Of a stretch of 22,134 nt of DNA, positions 1 to 7,161 are shown in pieces. The stretch is from the NCBI GenBank assembly GCA_002762705.1, contig PCVE01000099.1, forward strand, positions 1 through 22,134, read 5' to 3'. Numbering within the stretch: position 1 is the first letter of the stretch; each line of letters opens with the position of its first letter. The notes beneath the pieces are model-generated. The model was not told where the DNA came from and did no database searches. It saw nothing but the letters and a program-made list of their open reading frames with translations. The stretch is from Candidatus Woesearchaeota archaeon CG11_big_fil_rev_8_21_14_0_20_43_8 (lineage in GTDB: Archaea > Nanobdellota > Nanobdellia > Woesearchaeales > CG08-08-20-14). The translations under genes and the position numbers were made by a program.

Positions 1-1
1 G

Positions 2-3000
2 GCTGATTACACATCATCAGAGCTCGATGCGTTGAAAATCATGGACACTGATGGCGATGGCCTTTCAAATTACGAAGAGCTGTCAAGCAGTAATGGTTAC
101 GTCACAAATCCTATGAGTGAAGACACTGATGGCGATGGCATCTCAGACGGCGCCGAGATACTTCTTGGGACAGATCCGACAAACGCGGCAAGCACAGTGA
201 AGGATTTAGACAAGGATGGCATCCCTGACCTAATAGAAGGAAACGGCGATGCTGACAATGATGCCATACCAAATTATCTCGATACAGATTCAGATGGCGA
301 TGGGATCTCTGATTCACTGGAAGATAAGAACGGCAATGGTGTTGTCGATTCAGGAGAGACCGATCCTCTAAATGTCGACACTGATGGTGACGGTCTTCTT
401 GATGGTGTAGAAGACAAGAACAAGAACGGCAAAGTGGATGCAGGCGAGACAGATCCTACTTTGGCTGACACAGATGGCGATGGATATTATGATGGAACAG
501 AGATCCTTCTTGGGACATATCCTGATGATGGTTCAGACTATCCACTATATTCATTGCCAGATTATAATGCCGAATTATCTCCGGGCATTACTTCGCATGA
601 TGAGTTCATCTGCGAGAACCAAGAGCAGGATGCTGGTGAACTGGGTGTGGACTGCGGCGGCGTGTGTCTTTATTCATGCGACGCAGGCAACAAAAAGATT
701 CCAGATGTCTGTATTGGAGATATGGATTGCGATGGCTGGACTGACAGCGCTGAAAGTTCATGTGGTTCGGATTCAAAAGATGAGACTGATGGTTGTGAAT
801 CTGGTGACCCGCTTGAAGACTATACTCAGTCTATGCTTGATTCATTGAAACTTATGGACACGGACAATGATGGCGTGTCTAATTACGATGAACTTGCTGG
901 CACATATGGTGAATCGACTAACCCTGCTCTCGCTGATACTGATGGCGACGGCATAAAAGACGGAGCAGAGCTTGCTGTCGGTACAGATCCGACAGACAGT
1001 TCCGACACGCCGAAAGATACTGACAATGATGGCATACCAGATCTTGTGGAGGGTTATAATCCTTTAACACCAAGCGCGAGCCTCGACACGGATGGCGATG
1101 GCATCCCGAACTATAAGGACACTGATTCAGACAACGATGGCATATTGGATAAGATCGAGGATGCGAATGGCAATGGGAAGCAGGACGTCCTTGAGACAAG
1201 CGCGCTTGATAAGGACTCAGATAATGATGGTCTCATGGATGGTATAGAAGATGCGAATCATAATGGGAAGGTAGATTACGGTGAGCTAGATCCACTTGAT
1301 CCTGATACAGATAAAGATGGGCTGCTTGATGGAGAAGAAGACAAGAACAAGAACGGAATCGTCGATTCCGGCGAGACTGATCCAGTGAAAAGTGACACAG
1401 ATGGTGATGGAATAAAGGATGGTGCAGAGATTGCAGCAGGCACAGATCCGACAGACGCGACAGAAGTCCCGATCGATTCAGATCATGATGGCATACCTGA
1501 TCTGCTTGAAGGTGTGAATCTCTCAGACCCACAGTACAGCGCCGACACTGACAAGGACGGAACACCTGATTATCTTGATACCGATTCAGATAATGATGGT
1601 ATATTAGATAGTGTGGAAGACAGCAACGGCGATGGCACAGTCGATCCATGGGAGACAAGTCCACTGCTTGTCGATACTGATGGCGATGGTCTCACTGATG
1701 GACAGGAAGACAAAGACAAAGACGGCATGATCGACTTCGGCGAGACCGATCCGAACAACGCTGACACTGACTTCGATGGGTACTCTGATCTTCTCGAGAT
1801 CAACAATGGCACAGACCCGACAGATCCTACTGATACACCAAGTGGTGTGGCGATGGACATGCTTGGCGAACCATGTGATAATAGTGTCAAGGATTCTGGT
1901 GAGACTGGTATCGACTGTGGCGGCGTATGCGGCTACGAATGCGGCACAGCTCCAGTGAAGACCACTGTCTCATGTAAAGACGATGCTGATTGCGATGGCT
2001 GGAAGGATACGACTGAGAAAAAATGTGGTTCTAACCCGGCGGATGCAAAGAGTTTCTGTCTTACTGGAGATCCATTGCTGGATTATACTAGCGCAGAGAT
2101 CGCAGCTCTGAAGAATTCTGATACGGATGGAGATGGGATTTCGAACTATGATGAGCTGGCAGGAACTTTTGGGTATGATACCAATCCTGCTCTCGCTGAC
2201 ACTGATGGCGACGGTTATAACGACAAGCTTGAGATAAATTCCGGCACAGATCCGACAGATCCGCAGGATTATTCTGCGGATTTCGCCGCTTTGCTGAACC
2301 AGATTTTTGGCAATGTCATTCCAGCTTGTGAGAACGGAATCAGTGATCCTGGCGAGAATGGTGTCGACTGCGGAGGCACATGCCTCTATGTCTGTGATGC
2401 AGATGGAGGTTGGACAAATTCCTGTGAGGACGATGCCGATTGCGACGGATGGAAAGACGCTGCTGAAGACATGTGCGGTTCAGACAAGACAACTGCATCA
2501 AGCTACTGCAAGACCGGCGATCCATTGAGCGGTTACACTGAAGATGAGAAGAAGGCTCTCAAGAACATGGACACTGATGGCGACGGCATAACCAATTACG
2601 ATGAGCTCGCTGGTACTGGCGGATATGTGACGAATCCAGCGAAGATCGATACTGATGGCGACGGTTACAGCGATGATGTCGAACTAAAGAGCGGTTCTGA
2701 TCCTACTGATGTCGCAAGCTATCCTGCCGCGACGTATATCGGATCCGGCAACTCAAGTGCGATCATGAGCGGCATGATGGATTCAGACGGCGATGGCATA
2801 CCTGATTCTCTTGAAGCGGCCGGTGATGCTGATGCTGATGGTCTTGAGAACTATCTTGACTATGATTCAGACAATGACGGACTTCCAGATGGTGTCGAGG
2901 ATAAGAACAGGAACGGAATTGTTGATGCTGGCGAGAGCGATCCTTACAAAGAGGACACTGATGGTGATGGGATATTTGATGGTGCGGAGATAGCGGCCAA

Positions 3001-4039
3001 TACTGATCCGACAGACAGCGCGAGCGTGCCTACTGATTCGGATGGTGACGGCATACCTGATATCATAGAAGGCACTGGTGACACTGATAATGATGGTATC
3101 GCTGGTTATCTGGACACTGATTCAGATGGTGATGGCATCCCAGATGGCCTTGAAGACAAGAACGGCAACGGCAAAGTCGACAATGGAGAGACCAGCCCGA
3201 CGATGATTGATACTGATGGGGATACTATCCCTGATGGCACTGAAGATGCGAACCATAATGGGGTTGTTGATGCAGGAGAGACAAATCCTGCTTCAGCTGA
3301 TACAGACGGCGATGGCTTCACAGATGATGAAGAGCTTGCAGCAGGGACAGATGCCACTGATGCGACAGATTATCCTGAAGGCCAACCGCCACGCACTGAA
3401 GAGCAGGCGATACAGCAGTTGAATGAGCAGGCAAAGAAAGCATATGGTCTGCAGGCAGTGGATGAAGGCAGGCCGATGCTGAAACAGAGTGTTGATGGTC
3501 AGGATGAATCATTGCTTCTTTCACCGCTAGAGATGAGCGACGCTGATGATTCATCTGATGGCGGGATGGATTGGATGACTATCATCATGATTGCTGTCGC
3601 GGTCTGTGTGCTTCTATCAGGATCAGCGTTCCTTGGCTATAACTATTATTACAAGCCAAAGCTCAAGAAGAAGCTGCCTGCATACAGGGCTGGCCCAGTG
3701 AAACCCGCAACATCTGGTATGCAGAGACCCTTGCTAAGAAAAGACATGAAACATGTTGTCTCCCAGAAAGTCAGATCGCTTAGGCTTGGGAAGTTCATGA
3801 GCCATGACCAATCCAAAGAGATCATGCAGGATGCGTTTGGCGGGAAGAAAGTGAAGCCAAAATCAGCGACTGGAAAGACTGATGCGAAGGCGGCGGTTCT
3901 TGTCAAAGGCAAGTCTGCTTTGAAAGCGAAGAAAGGCGACGATGTCATGGACAGTCTTGAAGAACTTTCAGGAAAGAAGAAAGGCAAGAAAGGAAAAGAT
4001 GATGAAGAGCTCTTTGATGAGCTTGAAAAATTGAAATGA
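2..4039 (+). CDS. Giant thrombospondin type 3 repeat surface protein, 5' end missing
   Basis: The frame is open to the window edge (first full codon at 2), so the N-terminus and any signal peptide lie outside; the TTG at 32 is internal. The visible 1345 residues are mostly Asp-rich loops of the DTDGDG type and EF-hand-like D-x-N-x-N-G loops followed by GETDP, which in thrombospondin type 3 and dockerin-like families bind calcium. Three Cys modules (first to last Cys at 611-679, 1874-1942 and 2327-2395) share a VDCGG/IDCGG core and are each followed by an ADCDGW-like Cys segment and a DYT/GYT...LK..DTDGDG segment; the window opens inside a fourth such unit. One hydrophobic helix (about 3571-3650) precedes a Lys-rich tail of about 120 residues, so the repeats should face outside and the tail the cytoplasm. 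Role inferred: calcium-stiffened adhesin or stalk. Family assignment is firm, function is not. Confidence 0.9.
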   Translation, partial: ADYTSSELDALKIMDTDGDGLSNYEELSSSNGYVTNPMSEDTDGDGISDGAEILLGTDPTNAASTVKDLDKDGIPDLIEGNGDADNDAIPNYLDTDSDGDGISDSLEDKNGNGVVDSGETDPLNVDTDGDGLLDGVEDKNKNGKVDAGETDPTLADTDGDGYYDGTEILLGTYPDDGSDYPLYSLPDYNAELSPGITSHDEFICENQEQDAGELGVDCGGVCLYSCDAGNKKIPDVCIGDMDCDGWTDSAESSCGSDSKDETDGCESGDPLEDYTQSMLDSLKLMDTDNDGVSNYDELAGTYGESTNPALADTDGDGIKDGAELAVGTDPTDSSDTPKDTDNDGIPDLVEGYNPLTPSASLDTDGDGIPNYKDTDSDNDGILDKIEDANGNGKQDVLETSALDKDSDNDGLMDGIEDANHNGKVDYGELDPLDPDTDKDGLLDGEEDKNKNGIVDSGETDPVKSDTDGDGIKDGAEIAAGTDPTDATEVPIDSDHDGIPDLLEGVNLSDPQYSADTDKDGTPDYLDTDSDNDGILDSVEDSNGDGTVDPWETSPLLVDTDGDGLTDGQEDKDKDGMIDFGETDPNNADTDFDGYSDLLEINNGTDPTDPTDTPSGVAMDMLGEPCDNSVKDSGETGIDCGGVCGYECGTAPVKTTVSCKDDADCDGWKDTTEKKCGSNPADAKSFCLTGDPLLDYTSAEIAALKNSDTDGDGISNYDELAGTFGYDTNPALADTDGDGYNDKLEINSGTDPTDPQDYSADFAALLNQIFGNVIPACENGISDPGENGVDCGGTCLYVCDADGGWTNSCEDDADCDGWKDAAEDMCGSDKTTASSYCKTGDPLSGYTEDEKKALKNMDTDGDGITNYDELAGTGGYVTNPAKIDTDGDGYSDDVELKSGSDPTDVASYPAATYIGSGNSSAIMSGMMDSDGDGIPDSLEAAGDADADGLENYLDYDSDNDGLPDGVEDKNRNGIVDAGESDPYKEDTDGDGIFDGAEIAANTDPTDSASVPTDSDGDGIPDIIEGTGDTDNDGIAGYLDTDSDGDGIPDGLEDKNGNGKVDNGETSPTMIDTDGDTIPDGTEDANHNGVVDAGETNPASADTDGDGFTDDEELAAGTDATDATDYPEGQPPRTEEQAIQQLNEQAKKAYGLQAVDEGRPMLKQSVDGQDESLLLSPLEMSDADDSSDGGMDWMTIIMIAVAVCVLLSGSAFLGYNYYYKPKLKKKLPAYRAGPVKPATSGMQRPLLRKDMKHVVSQKVRSLRLGKFMSHDQSKEIMQDAFGGKKVKPKSATGKTDAKAAVLVKGKSALKAKKGDDVMDSLEELSGKKKGKKGKDDEELFDELEKLK
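41..3370 (+). repeat. Calcium-loop and Cys-module coding repeats
   Basis: The DNA repeats imperfectly because the protein repeats: short runs such as gacactgatggcgatgg recur throughout. A basic unit of roughly 30 residues (DTDGDG...DGxEDKNxNGxVDxGETDP) is nested in larger units that also carry the VDCGG Cys module. Copies differ at many synonymous sites, so this is an old, selected protein repeat rather than a fresh DNA duplication. Confidence 0.85.
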
Positions 4040-4043
4040 GGTG
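4038..4043 (+). promoter_or_regulatory. Shine-Dalgarno GAGGTG
   Basis: GAGGTG overlaps the TGA stop of the upstream giant gene and sits 7 nt before the ATG at 4051. This implies translational coupling of the two genes. The same GAGGTG-N7-start layout occurs at two other genes in the window. Confidence 0.75.
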
Positions 4044-4050
4044 TTTTTAG

Positions 4051-4419
4051 ATGAGGATCACTTTTGATACCACAGATAAGATCGAGGATCTGAAGAGACT
4101 TAGGCAGCTCCTTAATTCACTGATCGATGGATCTGATGCACAGGACACGCCTGTGATGACAAATGTGGGCGAGCGTGCTGACCCTTGGGATATGCCTGTC
4201 GCACAGACGCCTGCGCCTTCAGCAGGGGCGTTTAGCATGTTCGGCGATGATTCTTCGTCTTCATCTTCACCTACTTCACCTAGTACAGTCGGATCAGGGA
4301 ATGGTGCTACAGTGCTTGCTGATTCGCTTATCGATTCTGCCCAAGATGATGACGCTGATGACTACGATAACTCTGAGCCAGATGAAGGAGATTACAAGAT
4401 AGAGGTCGTTGATTTCTAG
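4051..4419 (+). CDS. Small acidic protein coupled to the giant surface protein
   Basis: This encodes 122 residues with no signal peptide or membrane helix, so it should be cytoplasmic. The first 30 or so residues (MRITFDTTDKIEDLKRLRQL) look like a strand followed by an amphipathic helix. The rest is low complexity: a Pro/Ala stretch, a Ser run, then an Asp/Glu-rich end with a DDDADDYD stretch. I do not recognise a family. It starts 11 nt after the stop of the giant gene with its Shine-Dalgarno on that stop, so the two are probably made together. An acidic cytoplasmic partner for the Lys-rich cytoplasmic tail of the giant protein is an attractive but untested idea. The start at 4051 is well supported by the Shine-Dalgarno site. 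Confidence 0.75.
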   Translation: MRITFDTTDKIEDLKRLRQLLNSLIDGSDAQDTPVMTNVGERADPWDMPVAQTPAPSAGAFSMFGDDSSSSSSPTSPSTVGSGNGATVLADSLIDSAQDDDADDYDNSEPDEGDYKIEVVDF

Positions 4420-4428
4420 GCTTAGATA

Positions 4429-4454
4429 TTTTTGTTTTTTCATGTTCTTTTTTT
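4429..4454 (+). terminator. U-rich terminator after the surface-protein operon
   Basis: Three T runs of 5, 6 and 7 lie within 26 nt just after the stop at 4419, without a strong stem. U-rich runs of this kind are the usual archaeal intrinsic termination signal. Confidence 0.6.
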
Positions 4455-4502
4455 CAGCGCTAGTCCTGGATTCCTGATTTTTGTATAAGTACATGAAAAG
4501 GC

Positions 4503-4510
4503 TTATAAAT
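4503..4510 (+). promoter_or_regulatory. TATA box, leaderless promoter
   Basis: TTATAAAT with a purine-rich BRE-like stretch (gaaaag) just upstream. Its centre is about 27 nt before the ATG at 4534, where archaeal transcription would start, and no Shine-Dalgarno is present. The transcript is therefore probably leaderless, and the earlier in-frame ATG at 4513 would fall upstream of the transcript start. Confidence 0.65.
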
Positions 4511-4533
4511 AGATGCAGATTCTCTGCCATCTC

Positions 4534-4866
4534 ATGGAACAACCTACACAACCTATAATCACATATGGAAAATTAAGACAACCATTGCACATCAATCAGC
4601 AGTATCTTCTCATGACTGCAGGTATCAAGAATGGAATGTATTCTGCGCCAGAGTTTCTCGCTGCGATCAACAATGTCTCGCTTGCAGATATCGCATTGAA
4701 AGAACGAAGAGAATGGGTCGAAGGCGGGCGTGCATGGCTCAATTCTTTTGCGAAAATCGGCGGGTCTACTGTGAAAATAGAATGTTATCATCCTGATAGA
4801 AAAAAGCTTGAATCGCTTCTCAGTACCACCTTCGCAGATGAAATAATCAGATATCTGTCCAGATAA
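4534..4866 (+). CDS. Hypothetical small protein
   Basis: This encodes 110 residues from the ATG at 4534, chosen over the in-frame ATG at 4513 because the TATA box at 4503 places the transcript start at about 4533. The protein looks soluble, with no signal peptide or membrane helix. It has a Pro-rich start, a central helical stretch (SLADIALKERREWVEGG) and a mixed end. I recognise no family. It has its own promoter, stands alone and converges on the minus-strand gene that ends at 4914. Coding status rests on the promoter fit and an uninterrupted frame filling the gap between neighbours. Confidence 0.6.
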   Translation: MEQPTQPIITYGKLRQPLHINQQYLLMTAGIKNGMYSAPEFLAAINNVSLADIALKERREWVEGGRAWLNSFAKIGGSTVKIECYHPDRKKLESLLSTTFADEIIRYLSR

Positions 4867-4886
4867 TATCTGTCTGTACGATATTA
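4864..4886. terminator. Stem-loop between convergent genes
   Basis: TAATATC (4864-4870) and GATATTA (4880-4886) form a perfect 7-bp inverted repeat with a 9-nt loop, overlapping the TAA stop of the plus-strand gene. There is no clear U run, and the stem is AT-rich and weak. It may help separate the two convergent transcripts. Confidence 0.3.
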
Positions 4887-4913
4887 CTGTCGTGGGTGAC
4901 CTTGATATGTCTC

Positions 4914-5201
4914 TTAGATTGGCTTGACATGCCCTAAACAGTCTCTCTCGATCTCTATTAAATGTCCAATAAGGCCATCAAGGTTCTCTTCTTTTAGCAG
5001 GCTGTAAAAACTGCTTCTCTCGATCTCTGAATATGATCTGAATCTGCATGGCACCCCATACTTCTGTTCAAGCAGGCTATTGCAGTCGTGCCTGAAATAT
5101 CCTATCGGCGAGCCATGGCCTGAAAGTCTTCTTGCCATGAAATATTCCTTTTTGCGGATCTTCATCGGTCCATATATATGCTCTATTATTGTGCGTTCCA
5201 T
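4914..5201 (-). CDS. Hypothetical small basic protein
   Basis: This encodes 95 residues from the ATG at 5201. A longer frame reaches 5246, but the minus-strand TATA box at 5224-5231 puts the transcript start at about 5202, so the shorter, leaderless form is preferred. The protein is soluble-looking, with a basic N-terminal half (KIRKKEYFMARRLSGHGSPI), two Cys in the middle (HDCNSLLEQKYGVPC) and an acidic helical end. No family recognised. It shares a 94-bp intergenic region with the divergent phosphodiesterase gene, so the two may be regulated together. Confidence 0.6.
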   Translation of the reverse strand: MERTIIEHIYGPMKIRKKEYFMARRLSGHGSPIGYFRHDCNSLLEQKYGVPCRFRSYSEIERSSFYSLLKEENLDGLIGHLIEIERDCLGHVKPI

Positions 5202-5223
5202 ATTAGATGGTTGTAGAAATAGT

Positions 5224-5231
5224 CCTATAAA
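5224..5231 (-). promoter_or_regulatory. TATA box for the 4914-5201 gene
   Basis: The minus strand reads TTTATAGG, with its first base 30 nt before the ATG at 5201 and no Shine-Dalgarno in between. A leaderless start is implied. Confidence 0.5.
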
Positions 5232-5263
5232 TGGGCTGGTAGCCACGTCAAAGTTGCAAAAAG

Positions 5264-5271
5264 TTTATTAA
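5264..5271 (+). promoter_or_regulatory. TATA box for the phosphodiesterase gene
   Basis: TTTATTAA lies 32 nt before the ATG at 5296, so the transcript should begin at or just before the start codon. The AAAGGAT just upstream of the ATG would then be mostly outside the transcript. The box lies 33 bp from the divergent minus-strand TATA box. Confidence 0.5.
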
Positions 5272-5295
5272 TCATCAGTAGCTAAAGGATAATTG

Positions 5296-6057
5296 ATGAA
5301 AAGAAGGAAATTCCATAGAAAGTTCCCTTTGGTTATCGGACATCGCGGGGCAGGTGTCCATGGTTTTGATAATTCTATTGGATCTTTTAAGAAAGCTATC
5401 AATCTGCATGCAGACATGATCGAGCTAGATGTACGCATGACTAAAGACAAGAAAATTATTGTCATCCATGATTCGAAGATCGACAATAACACTGATGGAA
5501 AAGGAAAGGTCAAAGACCTGACTCTGTGCAGTATAAGAAAGCACAAGCTGAAGGATGGACAAGATATTCCGACTCTTGATGAAGTGCTCACGTCTGTTGG
5601 AAAGAAGATCATATTGAATATCGAAATTAAAGCAGAGGGTCTTGAAAGAAGGCTTGTGCATCTACTTCGAAAACATGATGTGCTCGACTATGTCATCGTG
5701 TCATCTTTCTATCAGCAGGCTCTGCTTAAAGTCAAGAGGATGGAGCCAGGAATCAGGACCGCTCTTCTGATGTTCCGTTTCAATCTGAAAAATGTGTTGG
5801 TGGCTAAGAAACTGCATTGTTTCGCTGTCCATCCAAGGTCTGCGAAAATACATGAATTGTTGATAGATCTTGCGCATATCATGGGGATGAAAGTGTATCC
5901 TTGGACGATCGATAAGCCAAAAGATATGCGTATCCTTCTGCGTAAAGATGTCGATGGGATAATCACTGACAAAATTGATGTCTTGCATAAAGTCCTTCAT
6001 TCAAGGAATAAGAAAAAACTGTCTTTCTTTCGGAAGCTATTCAAGAAACACATCTGA
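5296..6057 (+). CDS. Glycerophosphodiester phosphodiesterase (GDPD family)
   Basis: The 253-residue protein should hydrolyse a glycerophosphodiester to sn-glycerol 3-phosphate and an alcohol, in phospholipid turnover or headgroup salvage. Family signatures in order: H16-R17-G (HRGAG), E43-L-D45 (metal ligands), H58-D59 (second catalytic His), E110-I-K112, and a C-terminal VYPWTID...DGIITDK block that closes the TIM barrel. The length is normal for the family and there is no signal peptide, so the enzyme is cytoplasmic. The usual PEN-T motif after HRG is FDN here (D25), a conservative change. A TTG in frame at 5293 is possible, but ATG 5296 is preferred. The cytoplasmic C-terminus is very basic. 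The gene is alone, divergent from a small unknown gene. Substrate specificity, including archaeal ether-lipid headgroups, cannot be read from the sequence. Confidence 0.9.
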   Translation: MKRRKFHRKFPLVIGHRGAGVHGFDNSIGSFKKAINLHADMIELDVRMTKDKKIIVIHDSKIDNNTDGKGKVKDLTLCSIRKHKLKDGQDIPTLDEVLTSVGKKIILNIEIKAEGLERRLVHLLRKHDVLDYVIVSSFYQQALLKVKRMEPGIRTALLMFRFNLKNVLVAKKLHCFAVHPRSAKIHELLIDLAHIMGMKVYPWTIDKPKDMRILLRKDVDGIITDKIDVLHKVLHSRNKKKLSFFRKLFKKHI

Positions 6058-6071
6058 TTCTTTCTATCCAA

Positions 6072-7016
6072 TCAACAGAGATATGAAGAAAGCGTGCTTA
6101 TCTTAAGTGTGACAAGGCTCAGCAATGGACTCAACAAGAGCACGAGCATTATCATTATTATCATCCAGATCAAAGCGCATAGGACGATGCTCATGATAGC
6201 CTGTCTGCTGTTGAATTTATGGAACCGTTTCAAAGCCTCATAGAAGATGAAGATCGAATATACGACAAATACTATGAAGACTGGAAGCAATGGTATCAGC
6301 CAAAGGAATAGTATCGCAGGGACTGCCGCATAGAAGAATGCCTGGTATGTCTTTGATATCCCTTCTCTGCTGCCGACAAGGTAGGCCATGATATGCAATA
6401 CCAGAAGTCCGATCATCTTCGTGATCGTCATGATGATGAACATGCCTATCGTACCGACCAGGAAAGTGATTAATGCGAAAAGGACATCCATCACAGGGTC
6501 ACCAGGATTGTTCTTGAATGTCCCATAATAGATCAATGCAACACAGAGTATCAATGGCAATGTGAGAAAGAATGATCTCAGATAGAATGATAACGCTTTT
6601 AGGAATCCTTCGCCTTCTTTAATCTCATCAAAGAAACCATCGATGTCGAACAGCAACCTTGCTAATTGGTGGAAGTACCCTTGTTTTCGCTTCTTGACTT
6701 TCAGGATAATCTGCTCTTTCTTGATTGGTTGTTTTTTAATGGTCTTTGTTTTTTCAGTGATTTTTTTCTCTTCTGTGGTTGTCTTTTTCTCTTCTGTTAT
6801 CTTCTTCTCTTCAGGGACAGTATTTTTCTCTTCTGGTGTTGCTTTCTTCGTTTCCGGCGCTATCTTCTTTTTCTCTGTCTTTGTGATCTGAGATATAGCA
6901 AGTTCGATATCATCCTTGCCGTAGCCGGATTTCAAAAGCACTTTCTCTACTGTTTGCAGATCATGCCCTTTTGCGTATTGCTTCTTAAGATATTCGACTA
7001 TCCTTTTGTCAAGAAT
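6072..7016 (-). CDS. YIP1-family membrane protein with N-terminal helical domain and charged linker
   Basis: From the proposed ATT start at 7016 the protein has 314 residues. Residues 1-45 form a small helical domain (LDKRIVEYLKKQYAKGHDL, then KVLLKSGYGKDDIELAI), a type I associate with DPANN membrane proteins. A Lys/Glu/Thr linker of about 60 residues follows, with repeated EEKK units. The rest holds about five membrane helices and resembles the YIP1 domain (FFDEIKEGEGFLKAL, then GSREGISKTYQAFFYAAVPA). The first standard start is GTG at 6941, but this would cut the N-terminal domain in half. No ATG, GTG or TTG lies further upstream before the stop at 7056, while GAGGTG sits 7 nt before the ATT. 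The function of archaeal YIP1 proteins is not established; a membrane-organising role is a guess. It converges on the phosphodiesterase with a 14-nt gap. Confidence 0.8.
   Translation of the reverse strand: MLDKRIVEYLKKQYAKGHDLQTVEKVLLKSGYGKDDIELAISQITKTEKKKIAPETKKATPEEKNTVPEEKKITEEKKTTTEEKKITEKTKTIKKQPIKKEQIILKVKKRKQGYFHQLARLLFDIDGFFDEIKEGEGFLKALSFYLRSFFLTLPLILCVALIYYGTFKNNPGDPVMDVLFALITFLVGTIGMFIIMTITKMIGLLVLHIMAYLVGSREGISKTYQAFFYAAVPAILFLWLIPLLPVFIVFVVYSIFIFYEALKRFHKFNSRQAIMSIVLCALIWMIIMIMLVLLLSPLLSLVTLKISTLSSYLC
6730..6880 (-). repeat. Lys/Glu/Thr linker microrepeats
   Basis: The linker of the YIP1-like protein is built from short units such as PEEKK, TEEKK and ITEKTK, coded by near-identical 15-21 nt stretches (ttcttctctt-like on the plus strand). 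The pattern is typical of slippage-prone, disordered linkers. Confidence 0.6.
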
Positions 7017-7023
7017 GCTTATA

Positions 7024-7029
7024 CACCTC
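7024..7029 (-). promoter_or_regulatory. Shine-Dalgarno GAGGTG before an ATT start
   Basis: The minus strand reads GAGGTG, then 7 nt, then ATT (7016-7014). Spacing and motif match exactly those before the ATGs at 4051 and 21972, which decides the start of the YIP1-like gene. Confidence 0.6.
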
Positions 7030-7052
7030 TTATGAATCTTGGGGATGCTAGG

Positions 7053-7060
7053 TATTTAAA
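7053..7060 (-). promoter_or_regulatory. TATA box for the YIP1-like gene
   Basis: The minus strand reads TTTAAATA. Transcription starting about 30 nt after its first base would begin at about 7030, just before the GAGGTG, giving a very short leader. A second TATA-like element lies at 7071-7080. Confidence 0.5.
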
Positions 7061-7128
7061 CGTTTCGACTTTATAAATAACGTTTGCTGGAGTAATGTAA
7101 CTCCTGTACAGTGGTCAAAAACGAAACA

Positions 7129-7136
7129 TTTAAATA
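7129..7136 (+). promoter_or_regulatory. TATA box, leaderless promoter of the transglycosylase gene
   Basis: TTTAAATA preceded by a purine-rich stretch (aaaacgaaac), with its first base 33 nt before the ATG at 7162. There is no Shine-Dalgarno, so a leaderless or nearly leaderless transcript is likely. Confidence 0.65.
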
Positions 7137-7161
7137 GTATCTTTTCCCTATATGCTATACG

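Noticed and set aside
32..34. TTG as the start of the giant repeat gene
   Set aside because: The same frame is open from base 2 and reads ADYTSSELDA before it, matching the internal hinge segment of other units, so the gene begins outside the window.
111..3554. Several long open frames antisense or out of frame inside the calcium-repeat gene (for example 918-1199, 1233-1664, 1570-1890 on the minus strand)
   Set aside because: They mirror the repeated GAT/GAC-rich codons of the real gene, have low-complexity products and no promoter or Shine-Dalgarno.
5268..5661. Minus-strand frames inside the phosphodiesterase gene
   Set aside because: They are the complement of a well-conserved enzyme gene and have no family features.
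6643..7076. Plus-strand frames opposite the YIP1-like gene
   Set aside because: Their products are Phe/Ser/Leu-rich complements of the Lys/Glu linker and membrane helices, without start signals.
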